From Ascidiaceihabitans donghaensis (GTDB lineage: Bacteria; Pseudomonadota; Alphaproteobacteria; Rhodobacterales; Rhodobacteraceae), in assembly GCF_900302465.1 (NCBI RefSeq), contig NZ_OMOR01000001.1:62001-126000 (forward strand): a DNA stretch of 64,000 bases. The letters are read 5' to 3'. A program made the position numbers and the translations under genes. This document shows, piece after piece, positions 44,664 to 55,746 of the stretch (position 1 is the stretch's first letter; every line of letters starts with the position of its first letter). The notes beneath the pieces are model-generated. The model was not told the origin of the DNA, made no database searches, and saw only the letters and a list, made by a program, of their open reading frames with translations.

Positions 44664-46196
44664 ATGCCTCTTATGGATCTGATATTTATCGTCTCAGCCG
44701 CTGTTTTCAGTGCGCTTGCGGCTGTCTTCTTTGTAAGCCGCACACCCCGAAAATCACCCTCTGCGATCAAGCCCCCCGGATCCGAAATCTCCTTTCTTTT
44801 CAAAAAGGACACTATTCAGCATGCGTCTGAGCAGGCACACGCCATTGTGGACTTAAACGAGGATGACAGTGATTGGACCGCTTTGTACCGAAGCTTGTCC
44901 CCCAGATTCCCGACCATTCCGGAAACGCCGGACAGCCAATCGCAAAATCCGATGATCATAAAAGCCAGCGGATCGAATGATGCGGGCCTTTTGCGTCTGA
45001 CAGCCATGGACGACTGCACCCATGTCGAAGTCATCGACACGTGTTTGGAAAATCCGTCCGAACAGCATCACATCAAATCGCTTGAAGCGGAATTAGCAAC
45101 ACTTCGTATGGCAAGTTCGACCGCACCCCATCCCGTTTGGCAAGTGGATGATGCAGGTGTCGTACAATGGCACAATGAAGCTTACGCGTCACTGTATCAC
45201 CGCATTCTTGAAGAAACCCCCAACCCGCAACAACCCCTGTTTGAAACCTTCGCCATGGCACGGCAACCCAGTGGCAGCACACGAGCGTCCCTAAAATCCA
45301 ACAGGGGCAAAGAAGTGCTTTGGTTTGATGTAACCACGATGCAGGCAAAAAACCTGACGATGTTTCATGCCATCGACATTAACGCCGTCATTCAAGCAGA
45401 AGTCGCGCAACGCAACTTTGTACAAACGCTGGCAAAAACCTTTGCGCAGCTGTCCATTGGCTTGTCGATCTTCGATCGGAATGGTCAGCTTGCGCTGTTC
45501 AATCCCGCGCTTGTTGATCTTACGGCGTTGCCTGCCGAATTCCTGTCCGCACGCCCCGATTTGTTGTCCTTCTTTGACCGCTTGCGTGACAATCGTGTGA
45601 TGCCGGAACCCAAGAATTATCATTCGTGGCGCCAAGAAATTTCAGAAGTAATCGCGGCCGCAACAGACGGGCGGTATCAGGAAACATGGACACTGGACAC
45701 TGGCCAAACCTATCGCGTGTCGGGCCGCCCTCATCCAGACGGGGCCATCGCATTTTTAATTGAAGACATCAGTGCGGAAGTGTCCCTGACACGTAACTAC
45801 CGCGCCGAACTTGAAATGAGCCAATCCTTGATCGATAGCCTTGGTGAAGCCTTGGTTGTGTTTTCAGCTGGTGGCGTTCTCCAGTTTTGCAACGCTGCAT
45901 ACCGCGATCTATGGAAGCTTGATCCAGACAGCACATTTGCTGACGTCACAATTCTGGATTCTATACGCGATTGGCAACGTCAAAGCAGGCCAAACCCCAC
46001 ATGGGGCGACATCCGTGACTTTGTGTTCAAAGTCGGTGAACGCGCCCCTTGGGACAGTGTCATTGAACGCGACGAAGAGGATCGTTTGATTTGCAGCGTC
46101 TCTCCAATCACATCAGGCGCGACCCTTGTGCGGTTTGAAATCTTGGAAGACGCCGTACAATTACATCCCGGTAAACTGAGCCTGATCCAGGACTGA
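44664..46196 (+). CDS. Membrane-anchored PAS-domain protein without visible output domain
   Basis: A 510-residue protein with one N-terminal membrane helix (FIVSAAVFSALAAVFFV, 8-24), an unstructured linker, then three PAS-like modules (about 140-230, WQVDDAGVVQWHNEAYASLY; about 260-375, LSIFDRNGQLALFNPALVDL; about 385-480, ALVVFSAGGVLQFCNAAYRD). There is no kinase, GGDEF, EAL or HTH domain in the sequence. It may be a sensor subunit of a multi-protein system. A perfect CtrA-type box lies 50 bases upstream, and tsaE follows. Confidence 0.8.
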   Translation: MPLMDLIFIVSAAVFSALAAVFFVSRTPRKSPSAIKPPGSEISFLFKKDTIQHASEQAHAIVDLNEDDSDWTALYRSLSPRFPTIPETPDSQSQNPMIIKASGSNDAGLLRLTAMDDCTHVEVIDTCLENPSEQHHIKSLEAELATLRMASSTAPHPVWQVDDAGVVQWHNEAYASLYHRILEETPNPQQPLFETFAMARQPSGSTRASLKSNRGKEVLWFDVTTMQAKNLTMFHAIDINAVIQAEVAQRNFVQTLAKTFAQLSIGLSIFDRNGQLALFNPALVDLTALPAEFLSARPDLLSFFDRLRDNRVMPEPKNYHSWRQEISEVIAAATDGRYQETWTLDTGQTYRVSGRPHPDGAIAFLIEDISAEVSLTRNYRAELEMSQSLIDSLGEALVVFSAGGVLQFCNAAYRDLWKLDPDSTFADVTILDSIRDWQRQSRPNPTWGDIRDFVFKVGERAPWDSVIERDEEDRLICSVSPITSGATLVRFEILEDAVQLHPGKLSLIQD

Positions 46197-46242
46197 CGCC
46201 CATTTCCCTTGCAGCGGCATGTGGCGCAGGTAACGTGGAGCA

Positions 46243-46722
46243 ATGGCAAATTCTACGTTCACCCGCACTTTGAATTCTGAAACACAATCCGCTGCGTTCG
46301 CGCGTAGGGTCGCCGCCCGCCTGTCTTCTGGTCATACTTTGCTATTGGAGGGTCCCGTCGGCGCAGGTAAAACCCATTTTGCCCGCAGCGCGATCAAATC
46401 ACTTCTTCTGGATGATGAAGATGTTCCATCCCCCACTTTCACGCTTGTGCAAACCTATGACAGCACAGCCGGGCCTATTTGGCATGCTGATTTGTACCGC
46501 CTGACGTCAGACTATGAAGTGGAAGAATTGGGGTTGATGGATGCCATGGAAGACGCCATTTGTTTGATCGAATGGCCTGACCGTTTGGGAAGTTTAATGC
46601 CCGCGGAGGCCGCCGTTCTGGCGTTCACACCTGACCCCTATGACGAAAACAAACGCAGCTTGACCGCGACGTGGTCAGGGGCGACATGGGACGCGGTATT
46701 TAAAGGCTTGGCACATGACTGA
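46243..46722 (+). CDS. tsaE: tRNA threonylcarbamoyladenosine biosynthesis ATPase TsaE
   Basis: ATPase of the t6A-modification complex with TsaD and TsaB, 159 residues. Walker A GPVGAGKT lies at 37-44, with SPTFTLVQTYD and HADLYRL, the conserved core around switch residues. It overlaps amgK by eight bases, a common alphaproteobacterial order. Confidence 0.94.
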   Translation: MANSTFTRTLNSETQSAAFARRVAARLSSGHTLLLEGPVGAGKTHFARSAIKSLLLDDEDVPSPTFTLVQTYDSTAGPIWHADLYRLTSDYEVEELGLMDAMEDAICLIEWPDRLGSLMPAEAAVLAFTPDPYDENKRSLTATWSGATWDAVFKGLAHD

Positions 46723-47737
46723 TCGCGAAAACCTACTACGCTCATTTATCCATGATGCTGGATGGGATGACGCCCAGCGCATGACTGTTGCAGGCGACGC
46801 ATCCAACAGGCGGTATGACCGGCTGACGCGGGGCAATGGAACAACCGCAATCTTGATGGATGCACCGGCTGAAAAAGGCGAAGATATACGCCCTTTCATG
46901 CGCATCGCAAAACATCTGTCAGACGTAGGGCTTAACCCTCCTTCGATCTTATACGCCAACGCAAAGACCGGGTTCTTGCTGTTGGAAGATCTTGGGGATG
47001 CTCTGTTTGCACGTGTTCTTGAAAACGACCCTTCCAAAGAAACAAGGCTATATGAAGCCGCTGTAGATGTGCTGGTTCATCTGCATGCAGCACCGATGCC
47101 GGAACTGGCCACTTATGATGCGCAGGTTATGACGGACATGGCTGGACTTGCCTATGATTGGTATTTGTTCGGGGTGACCGGTCAAAAAGACAGCACAAAA
47201 ACGGCCTTGTTCAAAGCTGCATTTCACAAGGCAATCTTGCCGCTGGATTCCGCGCCGTCAGTTTTGATCCAGCGTGATTATCATGCGGAAAACCTGTTGT
47301 GGCTGCCTGATCAGAATGGGCTGCATCGCGTTGGTTTGTTGGATTTTCAAGATGCGATGGCGGGTCATGCGGCCTACGATCTGGTGTCGGTCCTGCAAGA
47401 CGCCCGCCGCGATGTACCCCAAGCCATCGAAGTCGCCATGGTGGCGCGCTATGTCGCGGCAACAAAGGCAGACCCGGCCGAATTTGAAACTGCGTATGCA
47501 CTGCTTGGCGCCCAGCGCAATTTGAGGATTTTGGGTGTGTTTGCACGACTTTGCATGGCGCATGGCAAAGCGCACTACGTGGATTTGATCCCACGCGTTT
47601 GGGATCACATCGAAACCAACTTAAGGCACCCCGCCTTGTCAGAAATATCCGCAATGGTTCACGCGGATTTGCCGTACCCGACCCCTGCCCTGTTAAAAAA
47701 GTTGAAGTTACAATGCGCCACGCACCCAATGCCGTAA
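46715..47737 (+). CDS. amgK: N-acetylmuramate/N-acetylglucosamine kinase AmgK
   Basis: Aminoglycoside-phosphotransferase-fold kinase that phosphorylates recycled cell-wall sugars at C1, the first step of the AmgK-MurU salvage route that bypasses de novo UDP-MurNAc synthesis. The 340 residues show the AGDASNRRYDRL start, LLLEDLGDALF, and the catalytic IQRDYHAENLLW with LLDFQDAMAG. Overlap with tsaE and 25-base overlap with murU strongly support the role. Confidence 0.9.
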   Translation: MTDRENLLRSFIHDAGWDDAQRMTVAGDASNRRYDRLTRGNGTTAILMDAPAEKGEDIRPFMRIAKHLSDVGLNPPSILYANAKTGFLLLEDLGDALFARVLENDPSKETRLYEAAVDVLVHLHAAPMPELATYDAQVMTDMAGLAYDWYLFGVTGQKDSTKTALFKAAFHKAILPLDSAPSVLIQRDYHAENLLWLPDQNGLHRVGLLDFQDAMAGHAAYDLVSVLQDARRDVPQAIEVAMVARYVAATKADPAEFETAYALLGAQRNLRILGVFARLCMAHGKAHYVDLIPRVWDHIETNLRHPALSEISAMVHADLPYPTPALLKKLKLQCATHPMP

Positions 47738-48405
47738 TGATGTTTGCCGCGGGCTTCGGCACGCGCATGAAGCATTTGACGCAAAACCAGCCCAAACCAA
47801 TGGTGCAGGTGGCAGGGAGACCTTTGATAGATCACGCATTGGACTTGGCAAAGGCCATCACACCGGACGTCATTGTTACAAACCTGCATTACCTTCCCGA
47901 CGTGCTTGAAACACATCTGGACGGCACAGGTGTGGTCACAGTGCGTGAAGAACCTGACATTCTGGAAACCGGAGGCGGTTTGCGAAATGCCTTGCCAATC
48001 TTGGGCAGCGACCCTGTTTTCACCATGAACACAGACGCGATCTGGGCCGGACCAAACCCGTTGGAATTGGCTAGACAAGCATGGGACGCCGACAATATGG
48101 ACGCATTGTTGGTTTGTGTGCCCACAGCAAAGGCTGTTGGGTATCAAGGCGAGGGCGACTTCCAGATCGGGCCGGATGGCCGATTAACGCGTGGTGCAGG
48201 TTACGTATTTGGAGGGGTTCAAATCATCAAAACGGACATGCTGTACGACGTCGAAGATACTGCATTTTCACTCAACGTGGTGTGGGATGAAATGCTTAAA
48301 TCCAAATCGGTCTTTGGCCTGATCTACCCGGGGCAATGGTGCGACGTTGGCCGCCCAAGCGGAATCTCAGACGCCGAACACCTGTTAGAGACAACCAATG
48401 TTTGA
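47713..48405 (+). CDS. murU: N-acetylmuramate alpha-1-phosphate uridylyltransferase MurU
   Basis: Nucleotidyltransferase that turns MurNAc-1-phosphate into UDP-MurNAc, downstream of AmgK in peptidoglycan recycling. The 230 residues carry the nucleotide motif FAAGFGTRMKHLT near residue 11, LVDHAL-like LIDHALDLAKA, and the conserved TMNTDAIW with its metal-binding Asp. The ATG at 47713 lies inside the end of amgK, giving the 25-base overlap. It overlaps addB by eight bases. Confidence 0.9.
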   Translation: MRHAPNAVMMFAAGFGTRMKHLTQNQPKPMVQVAGRPLIDHALDLAKAITPDVIVTNLHYLPDVLETHLDGTGVVTVREEPDILETGGGLRNALPILGSDPVFTMNTDAIWAGPNPLELARQAWDADNMDALLVCVPTAKAVGYQGEGDFQIGPDGRLTRGAGYVFGGVQIIKTDMLYDVEDTAFSLNVVWDEMLKSKSVFGLIYPGQWCDVGRPSGISDAEHLLETTNV

Positions 48406-51352
48406 CCCAAGCCCAACCCCCCGCGTCTTTGGCGCCGCCCCCGGTCTGGATTTTCCGAAGGCCTTGGTCGACGGCCTGACAGAGCGCATGAAAGGCCGGC
48501 CACCCGAAGACATGGCGCGTGTCGATGTGATCGTGAACACAAGGCGCATGGCGCGGCGGATGCGTGATTTGTTTGATCAGGGCCCCGCGTTGTTGCTGCC
48601 CCGCATTCGGTTGTTGACGGATCTTGCAGGCTTTGCCCCTGACATAAAAATACCCCCCTCTATGCCCCCTTTGCGCCGCCGGCTGGAACTGATCCGGCTG
48701 ATTTCAGAACTTTTGGACAGACAGCCTGAGCTGGCACCACGTGCGTCACTTTACGGGTTGGCCGACAGTCTTGCGGCTTTGCTTGATGAAATGCAGGGTG
48801 AAGGCGTCAGTGCAGAAACCATCGCAGCCTTGGATGTCACGGATCAATCAGGACATTGGGCGCGAGCGCAATCATTTATCAATATCGCGCAAACCTATGT
48901 ATCGTTTTCCCGATCCGAACCCGACCCCGAAGCACGCCAACGCATGATTGTTGAAGGCTTACAGACCCACTGGAACGCAACACCGCCTGCGCATCCCGTA
49001 ATACTGGCAGGCTCTACCGGATCACGCGGCACAACATTGATGCTGATGAAAGCCATTGCTGCTTTGCCCCAAGGGGCTGTGATCTTGCCGGGGTTCGACT
49101 TTGATATGCCAACCCCTGTGTGGTCTGCTTTGTCAGACGCAATGACAGCAGAAGATCACCCGCAGTTTCGGTTTCATAAACTTCTGGCAGCCTTGGACAT
49201 GGGGCGCGGAGACGTCAAAAACTGGACAACAGAAACACCCTACGCCCCACATCGAAATGCGCTGGTGTCATTGGCGTTGCGCCCTGCCCCTGTGACCGAC
49301 GCATGGCTGGACGAAGGGCCGGGCTTACAGGATTTGATGGGGGCGACCGCTGACATAACTTTGGTCCAAACCGAAACACCCCGCGACGAGGCGCTGGCCA
49401 TTGCCATGCGATTGCGCGAGGCGGCAGAAACCAACCAGACCGCCGCTTTGATCACGCCAGATCGCTTGCTGACACGGCAGGTTGCCGCAGCGCTGGACCG
49501 CTGGAACATTCTACCAGACGACAGTGCTGGTGCCCCCTTGCACCTGTCTGCGCCAGGCCGGTTTTTACGCCATGTTGCGGGTCTGTTTGTACGGCCTTTG
49601 GATGCAGAAGCCCTACTAACCATTCTGAAACATCCCCTGTGCCACAGCACTGACACGCGCGGCCAACACCAGCTAAACACCCAACGGTTAGAACTTCGTA
49701 TTCGCCGCGATGGCCTGCCTTATCCAACTCCGGAAACGCTGATCGCTTTGGCAGCCAAAGTCGCAGAGAAACGCGATGACGCCGAGGCATTTATGGATTG
49801 GGCGGCTTGGGTTGCGAACACGATTTGCGGCGTTCACGTTGGCGTGGATCAATCGCTTGTGGATTGGGTTACACAAATCGAAACCTTAGCCGAAAAAATT
49901 GCGGGCGGGCCACAGCGACACGATCATGAGCTGTGGAAAAAGAAAGCCGGACAACTGGCCCGCAGCGTTCTGGATGTGCTGGCAGAAAATGCAGAATACG
50001 GCAGTGAGATGTCCGCCTCTGACTTTGCTGATTTGTTGGGCGCCTTACTGGCAGCCGAAGAAGTCCGCGACAGGGATGCCCCCCACCCCGGCATCATGAT
50101 CTGGGGCACATTGGAAGCACGCGTGCAGGGCGCAGATCTGGTTATTCTAAGCGGCCTGAACGAAGGCACATGGCCTGAAGCCCCGAAACCGGACCCTTGG
50201 CTCAACCGGGCCATGCGCTTTGACGCGGGGCTTTTGCTGCCCGAACGGCGCATTGGTCTGTCAGCCCACGATTTCCAACAAGCCATCGCCGCAAAAGAGG
50301 TCTGGATCACGCGCGCCGTGCGATCGGATGACGCGGAAACTGTGCCGTCCCGCTGGCTGAACCGTATTCAAAACCTGCTGGGCGGACTGCCTGAACAAAA
50401 TGGTCCCGACGCGCTGAAATCAATGATGGCCCGTGGTGACACTTGGCTTGCAAAGGTCAAAGCGCTTGAAACGGTTGTGCCGTCCCCCAAAGCTGACCGC
50501 CCGTCACCGCGACCGCCAAAAGCCGCGCGACCGCACAGGCTGTCCGTTACAGAAATCAAACGGCTGATCCGCGACCCCTACGCGGTCTACGCAAAGCACA
50601 CACTTGAACTGCGTCCTCTGAATCCGATTGTTCAATCCCCCGACGCCCCGTTGCGTGGCATTCTGATCCATGAAGTGATGGAACATTTCGTCGAGGATAT
50701 CGGCAAAGACCCTAATTTACTGACTGCCACGCACCTTATGCAAACCGCAGGACGCATTTTATCTGAAAACGTGCCGTGGCCTGCTGCGCGCACCCTTTGG
50801 TTGGCGCGGCTGGGGCGGGTTGCCGACTGGTTCGTCACGCAAGAACACATACGCCAACTGGCAGGCACCCCTATCGCTTTCGAAAAAGAAGCGCGCGGCG
50901 TTCTGGAATTGGCAAACATCGGATTTAGTTTGATCGGGTTTGCCGACCGCATCGACGCGCGCCCCGACGGGTCCGTGGTGGTCTATGACTACAAAACCGG
51001 AAAGCCTCCCACAGCCCCGCAGCAAGCCAAGTTTGAAAAACAACTGCTGTTGGAAGCCGCCATGCTGGAAGAGGGGGCATTCAAACACATCGGCCCCCGT
51101 CCTGTTCACGACGCGGTATTTATCGGGTTGGGCAGCTCGCCCGCAGAAGTCCGCGCACCCTTAACCAAGGAACCTGCCCCAAAGGTCATTGCCGAATTGC
51201 GCGACTTGATCACTGCCTACCTGTCACCAGATCAAGGTTTTACATCAAAACGCATGGAAATGTCAGACCGCGAGGTCGGTGATTACGACCAACTGGCCCG
51301 CTTCGGGGAATGGGACAGCACCGATGCGCCCGAACCGGAGGATTTGACATGA
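48398..51352 (+). CDS. addB: Double-strand break repair protein AddB
   Basis: Subunit of the AddAB helicase-nuclease that resects double-strand breaks for RecA. At 984 residues it has the alphaproteobacterial length. A C-terminal PD-(D/E)XK nuclease core is visible in GFADRIDARPDG with VYDYKTG. The start overlaps murU by eight bases and the stop overlaps addA in ATGA, so both subunits are made from one transcript. Confidence 0.95.
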   Translation: MFDPSPTPRVFGAAPGLDFPKALVDGLTERMKGRPPEDMARVDVIVNTRRMARRMRDLFDQGPALLLPRIRLLTDLAGFAPDIKIPPSMPPLRRRLELIRLISELLDRQPELAPRASLYGLADSLAALLDEMQGEGVSAETIAALDVTDQSGHWARAQSFINIAQTYVSFSRSEPDPEARQRMIVEGLQTHWNATPPAHPVILAGSTGSRGTTLMLMKAIAALPQGAVILPGFDFDMPTPVWSALSDAMTAEDHPQFRFHKLLAALDMGRGDVKNWTTETPYAPHRNALVSLALRPAPVTDAWLDEGPGLQDLMGATADITLVQTETPRDEALAIAMRLREAAETNQTAALITPDRLLTRQVAAALDRWNILPDDSAGAPLHLSAPGRFLRHVAGLFVRPLDAEALLTILKHPLCHSTDTRGQHQLNTQRLELRIRRDGLPYPTPETLIALAAKVAEKRDDAEAFMDWAAWVANTICGVHVGVDQSLVDWVTQIETLAEKIAGGPQRHDHELWKKKAGQLARSVLDVLAENAEYGSEMSASDFADLLGALLAAEEVRDRDAPHPGIMIWGTLEARVQGADLVILSGLNEGTWPEAPKPDPWLNRAMRFDAGLLLPERRIGLSAHDFQQAIAAKEVWITRAVRSDDAETVPSRWLNRIQNLLGGLPEQNGPDALKSMMARGDTWLAKVKALETVVPSPKADRPSPRPPKAARPHRLSVTEIKRLIRDPYAVYAKHTLELRPLNPIVQSPDAPLRGILIHEVMEHFVEDIGKDPNLLTATHLMQTAGRILSENVPWPAARTLWLARLGRVADWFVTQEHIRQLAGTPIAFEKEARGVLELANIGFSLIGFADRIDARPDGSVVVYDYKTGKPPTAPQQAKFEKQLLLEAAMLEEGAFKHIGPRPVHDAVFIGLGSSPAEVRAPLTKEPAPKVIAELRDLITAYLSPDQGFTSKRMEMSDREVGDYDQLARFGEWDSTDAPEPEDLT

Positions 51353-54300
51353 TGGCCCGCGACGACGCAACACAACGCCAACTGGACGCGGCGGCGCCCA
51401 CAACCTCGACGTGGCTTGCGGCAAATGCCGGATCCGGTAAAACCCGTGTTCTGACTGACCGCGTGGCGCGGTTGTTGTTGGAAGGGGTTCAACCACAGCA
51501 TATTTTGTGTCTGACCTACACAAAAGCCGCCGCTTCAGAAATGCAAAACCGTCTGTTTCGCCGCCTTGGCGATTGGGCCATGTTGCCTGACGCAGCACTA
51601 CGAAAGGCGCTGGACGAACTGGGGGCAAATTCCAACGCCGACGAAACAGCCTTACGAGATGCACGCACCCTGTTTGCCCGCGCCATCGAAAGCCCTGGTG
51701 GCTTGAAAATCCAGACCATCCATTCGTTCTGCGCATCGCTTTTGCGCCGCTTCCCGCTAGAGGCAGACGTCAGCCCGCAGTTTACCGAAATCGAAGACCG
51801 TGCAGCGGACATGTTGCGGGCGGAAATCGTCGACGACATGGCGGGTGGCCGCGACGCCCAACTGGTGCGCGACATCGCGCGGTATTACACGGGCGAAGAT
51901 TTTCTACGGTTGTCCCAAGAGATCGTGCGCAACCGATCTGCGTTTGATGCGCCTGTCACGCGTGGTGATCTTTTGGCGTTGATGGGTCAAGATCCAGCGC
52001 TTGATGCGTCTGCTTTGGAGGGTCAGACTTTTCTGGGCAGTGAGCCGCAATTGATTGCAGAGTTCATCCCCCTTTTGCTGGCGACCGGGGGTAAAAACGA
52101 CGGTACAGCCGCACAAAAACTACAATCTGTTTCGAAATGGAATATCGCCGATTTGCCATTATTAGAGACTATATTTTTGACAGGGTCAGGCGCTGCTGAA
52201 CCCTTCACAGCAAAGATTGGCAAATTCCCGACCAAAGCCGTTCAAGCCACCGCCGCACATTTAATGCCTGCCGTAGAAGATTTGATGATGCGCGTTGAAA
52301 GTGCGCGCGACATGCGGCTTAGCCTTTTGGCTGTCGATCGCGCCGAGGCGTTACATGCCTTCGCAAAGGCCTTCATCGCGCGGTACGAACACGCCAAACT
52401 GCTGCGTGGATGGCTTGATTTCGACGACCTGATTTTGAAAGCCCGCGGGTTGCTGAATGACGAAAAAGTTGCGGCTTGGGTGTTGTTTCGTATCGATGGT
52501 GGCATTGACCATATTCTGGTAGACGAAGCCCAAGACACCAGCCCCGACCAATGGGACGTGATCCGCAAACTTGCAGAAGAATTTTCGTCCGGCGAAGGGG
52601 CGCGCACCGATGTGGCGCGGACGCTTTTTGTGGTCGGTGACAAAAAACAGTCGATTTATTCATTTCAAGGCGCCGACCCGCGCGAATTTGACAGAATGCA
52701 GGCCGAATTCAAACAAAAGTTCCGTGACGCCTCGGCCCCGTTTCAAGAAACCACCCTGGATTATTCCTTCCGATCCTCCAGCGCGATATTGCGTCTGGTC
52801 GATCAAACTTTTGACCAACGTCTGCAAGCTGGATTTGACAAAGACAGCCAACATATCGCGTTCAAAGATGCTTTGCCCGGGCGTGTCGATTTGTGGCCAG
52901 TGGTCGAAACCATCAAAGAAGCCGATGACCGCGAATGGTTTGACCCTGTGGACAGGCGCGCACAGACCCACCATTCTGTTTTGCTGGCGGATCAAATTGC
53001 GCATCAAATCAAGACCATGATTGAAAGCGACCAAACCATTCCTGATGATGGCGACACTTCAGGCCGTTTTGTCCGTCGTCGCATCAAGGCGGGGGATTTT
53101 TTAATTCTTGTACGGCGGCGGTCCGCTTTGTTTGCGGAAATCATTCGCGCTTGTAAGGCCTATGATTTGCCAATTGCCGGCGCGGATCGCCTAAAGGTTG
53201 GTGCGGAATTGGCGGTGCGTGATTTGGGTGCGTTGTTGTCTTTTCTTGCCACGCAAGACGATAGCCTGGCGCTGGCAACTGCGCTACGATCCCCCTTATT
53301 TGGGTGGACCGAACAGGAATTGTTCACCTTGGCGCACGGGCGGACATCCAAACCGCTTTGGCAACGTTTGCGGGAACGGGCTGCGGATCATCCGAAAACA
53401 GTCTCTATCTTGGAAGATTTGCGCAACAATGCTGACTTTTTGCGCCCCTATGATCTGATCGAACGCATCCTGACGCGCCACTCGGGCCGTGGCCTTTTGT
53501 TGTCCCGTCTGGGGGTCGAAGCAGAGGACGGCATCAATGCGCTTTTGTCGCAAGCACTGGCCTTTGAACGCAACGCAATCCCAAGCCTGACCGGTTTTTT
53601 GGTCTGGATGAAAACCGACGATTTGGACATCAAACGCCAGATCGACAGCGCCTCTGACCAGATCAGGGTCATGACTGTACATGGCGCCAAGGGCTTGGAA
53701 GCCCCGATTGTTATTTTGCCAGACACCGCAAAACGCAACGAAACCGTGCGCGACGAAATTATCAAAATCCAAGGCACGCCAGTTTGGAAAGCATCTGAGA
53801 AAGACGCGCCCACAGCGATGCGCACGGCCCTTGAGGGTATCAAAGATGCGCAACGCAACGAACAATTGCGTCTGCTTTATGTGGCCTTAACCCGTGCTGA
53901 AAAGTGGTTGATCGTTGCAGCGGCTGGCGACTTGGGCAAAGACGGCAACAGCTGGTATGAAACTGTTGAAGGCGCCATGATGCACAGTGGTGCTGGCGAT
54001 GTGGATGTCGCAGACCTTGGACAAATCAAGCGCATTGAACATGGGGACTGGACGCAGGGTACACTTGTGTCATTGCCACTAAAACAGAGCCAAACCGCAA
54101 CTTTAGACCCGCTTTTTGAACACACAGCCCCACTGCCCATTGCAACAGCCGAAACGCTTTCGCCATCTGGGTTGGTTGGTCCAAAAGCCTTACCCGGCGC
54201 TGATAGCTTGCCCGAAGATCAGGCCATGGCTTATGGCAGTTTAATACACTGGCACCTTGAGAACCACGAAGGGGACCCTCCGTCAGACATGCACCTTCTG

Positions 54301-54711
54301 CCAGATGATTTGATGGATCAGGCTAAATCGGAAGCTGAAAACGTTTTGAACACCCCTGCCCTTCGCTTTGTCTTTGACAACACTTTGGCTGAAGTCACCG
54401 TTACAGCCCCCGTTTCCGCAGGCCGCATTCATGGTGCGATCGACCGGTTGATTGTGACAGACGACACAGTCACGGCAATCGATTTCAAATCCAACGGAAC
54501 GGTGCCGGCAACGCCCCAGATGTGCCCGTCCGGCATTTTGTGTCAAATGTGGGCTTATGCGGCAGCCTTGGCGGTGATCTATCCCGACCGCAAGATTGAG
54601 ACAGCCATCGTTTGGACAAAGACAGCCAGCTATATGTCACTTCCACACGATCTTGTGTTTCAAGCCGCCAAATCTGCAGGATATCTTGACGAAAGCACCT
54701 TGGCTTCTTAG
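51349..54711 (+). CDS. addA: Double-strand break repair helicase AddA
   Basis: UvrD-like helicase and nuclease subunit of AddAB, 1120 residues. Walker A ANAGSGKT is at 25-32, helicase motifs include [30 protein letters not shown], and [15 protein letters not shown], and the C-terminal nuclease shows HGAIDRLI and AIDFKSNG. The ATG at 51349 has GGAGG upstream; the frame is open to 51310, but that part lies inside addB. Confidence 0.96.
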   Translation: MMARDDATQRQLDAAAPTTSTWLAANAGSGKTRVLTDRVARLLLEGVQPQHILCLTYTKAAASEMQNRLFRRLGDWAMLPDAALRKALDELGANSNADETALRDARTLFARAIESPGGLKIQTIHSFCASLLRRFPLEADVSPQFTEIEDRAADMLRAEIVDDMAGGRDAQLVRDIARYYTGEDFLRLSQEIVRNRSAFDAPVTRGDLLALMGQDPALDASALEGQTFLGSEPQLIAEFIPLLLATGGKNDGTAAQKLQSVSKWNIADLPLLETIFLTGSGAAEPFTAKIGKFPTKAVQATAAHLMPAVEDLMMRVESARDMRLSLLAVDRAEALHAFAKAFIARYEHAKLLRGWLDFDDLILKARGLLNDEKVAAWVLFRIDGGIDHILVDEAQDTSPDQWDVIRKLAEEFSSGEGARTDVARTLFVVGDKKQSIYSFQGADPREFDRMQAEFKQKFRDASAPFQETTLDYSFRSSSAILRLVDQTFDQRLQAGFDKDSQHIAFKDALPGRVDLWPVVETIKEADDREWFDPVDRRAQTHHSVLLADQIAHQIKTMIESDQTIPDDGDTSGRFVRRRIKAGDFLILVRRRSALFAEIIRACKAYDLPIAGADRLKVGAELAVRDLGALLSFLATQDDSLALATALRSPLFGWTEQELFTLAHGRTSKPLWQRLRERAADHPKTVSILEDLRNNADFLRPYDLIERILTRHSGRGLLLSRLGVEAEDGINALLSQALAFERNAIPSLTGFLVWMKTDDLDIKRQIDSASDQIRVMTVHGAKGLEAPIVILPDTAKRNETVRDEIIKIQGTPVWKASEKDAPTAMRTALEGIKDAQRNEQLRLLYVALTRAEKWLIVAAAGDLGKDGNSWYETVEGAMMHSGAGDVDVADLGQIKRIEHGDWTQGTLVSLPLKQSQTATLDPLFEHTAPLPIATAETLSPSGLVGPKALPGADSLPEDQAMAYGSLIHWHLENHEGDPPSDMHLLPDDLMDQAKSEAENVLNTPALRFVFDNTLAEVTVTAPVSAGRIHGAIDRLIVTDDTVTAIDFKSNGTVPATPQMCPSGILCQMWAYAAALAVIYPDRKIETAIVWTKTASYMSLPHDLVFQAAKSAGYLDESTLAS

Positions 54712-54749
54712 GTTCAGCACTCAGAATTTATCCCGCCAGGAGAAAACCA

Positions 54750-55070
54750 ATGGCTACAGTTTCCGTATCAGACGACCAATTTGACGCCGAAGTCAAAAAC
54801 TCTGACATCCCCGTCGTTGTCGATTTCTGGGCAGAATGGTGCGGCCCGTGCAAATCTATTGGCCCAGCGCTTGAAGAGCTGTCCGACGAGATGGCGGGCA
54901 AAGTGAAGATCGTTAAAGTGAACGTGGATGAAAACCCGAATTCACCCGCCCAACTGGGTGTGCGCGGCATTCCTGCGTTGTTTGTCTTCAAAGACGGTCA
55001 GGTTGTGTCCAACATGGCAGGCGCAAAACCGAAAGCGTCCCTGCAAAAATGGATCGAAGATTCGATCTAA
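54750..55070 (+). CDS. trxA: Thioredoxin
   Basis: Small redox protein of 106 residues that reduces disulfides in cytoplasmic proteins. The active site WCGPC has Cys31 and Cys34, and the cis-proline loop is in [11 protein letters not shown]. It follows addA after a 38-base gap, with AGGAGA before the ATG, and a terminator follows. The addA-trxA order recurs in this bacterial group. Confidence 0.97.
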   Translation: MATVSVSDDQFDAEVKNSDIPVVVDFWAEWCGPCKSIGPALEELSDEMAGKVKIVKVNVDENPNSPAQLGVRGIPALFVFKDGQVVSNMAGAKPKASLQKWIEDSI

Positions 55071-55097
55071 ACGGATTCACATCTGTTTCAAAGTATC

Positions 55098-55127
55098 AAA
55101 GCGTCCCAATTCGGGGCGCTTTTCTTT
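55098..55127 (+). terminator. Intrinsic terminator after trxA
   Basis: A 10-bp stem with one wobble, AAAGCGTCCC (55098-55107) and GGGGCGCTTT (55113-55122), five-base loop AATTC, followed by a T-rich TCTTTT. It separates addB-addA-trxA from hslVU. Confidence 0.8.
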
Positions 55128-55194
55128 TGGCGCACGCCGCTTGTCTGATCTGATCAGGGCCGCCATATAGGTTTCAATCAAGACGGAGACGGAT

Positions 55195-55746
55195 ATGGCA
55201 GACGATACATTCCCGGGCTGGCACGGCACGACCATCATCGGCGTCAAGAAAGATGGTAAAGTGGTCATCGCGGGCGACGGGCAAGTGTCCTTGGGGCAAA
55301 CAGTTATCAAAGGCACAGCACGAAAGGTGCGCCGCCTGTCACCGGGTGGATTTGATGTCGTGGCAGGCTTTGCGGGGTCAACCGCTGACGCATTTACGCT
55401 GTTGGAACGTCTGGAAACAAAGCTGGAAGCGACACCGGGTCAGCTTGCCCGCGCTTCCGTGGAACTGGCCAAGGACTGGCGCACTGACAAATATCTACAA
55501 AAGCTGGAAGCCATGTTGATCGTAACAGACGGCAAAGAACTGTTGGTCATCACCGGCGCTGGCGATGTTCTGGAACCCGAACACAACGTGGCCGCCATCG
55601 GATCGGGGGGCAACTTTGCGCTCGCGGCAGCCCGCGGCATGATGGACAGCGACAAATCGGCAGAACAAGTGGCCCGTGGCGCCATGGCCATCGCGGCAGA
55701 CATCTGCGTTTACACAAACGGCAACCTGACAGTGGAAAGCATATGA
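55195..55746 (+). CDS. hslV: ATP-dependent protease subunit HslV
   Basis: Proteolytic subunit of the HslVU (ClpQY) protease, a two-ring peptidase like the proteasome beta subunit. The 183 residues include the N-terminal segment with the catalytic threonine in [22 protein letters not shown]; the short leader before it is removed in the mature enzyme. Its stop overlaps hslU by four bases. Confidence 0.96.
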   Translation: MADDTFPGWHGTTIIGVKKDGKVVIAGDGQVSLGQTVIKGTARKVRRLSPGGFDVVAGFAGSTADAFTLLERLETKLEATPGQLARASVELAKDWRTDKYLQKLEAMLIVTDGKELLVITGAGDVLEPEHNVAAIGSGGNFALAAARGMMDSDKSAEQVARGAMAIAADICVYTNGNLTVESI

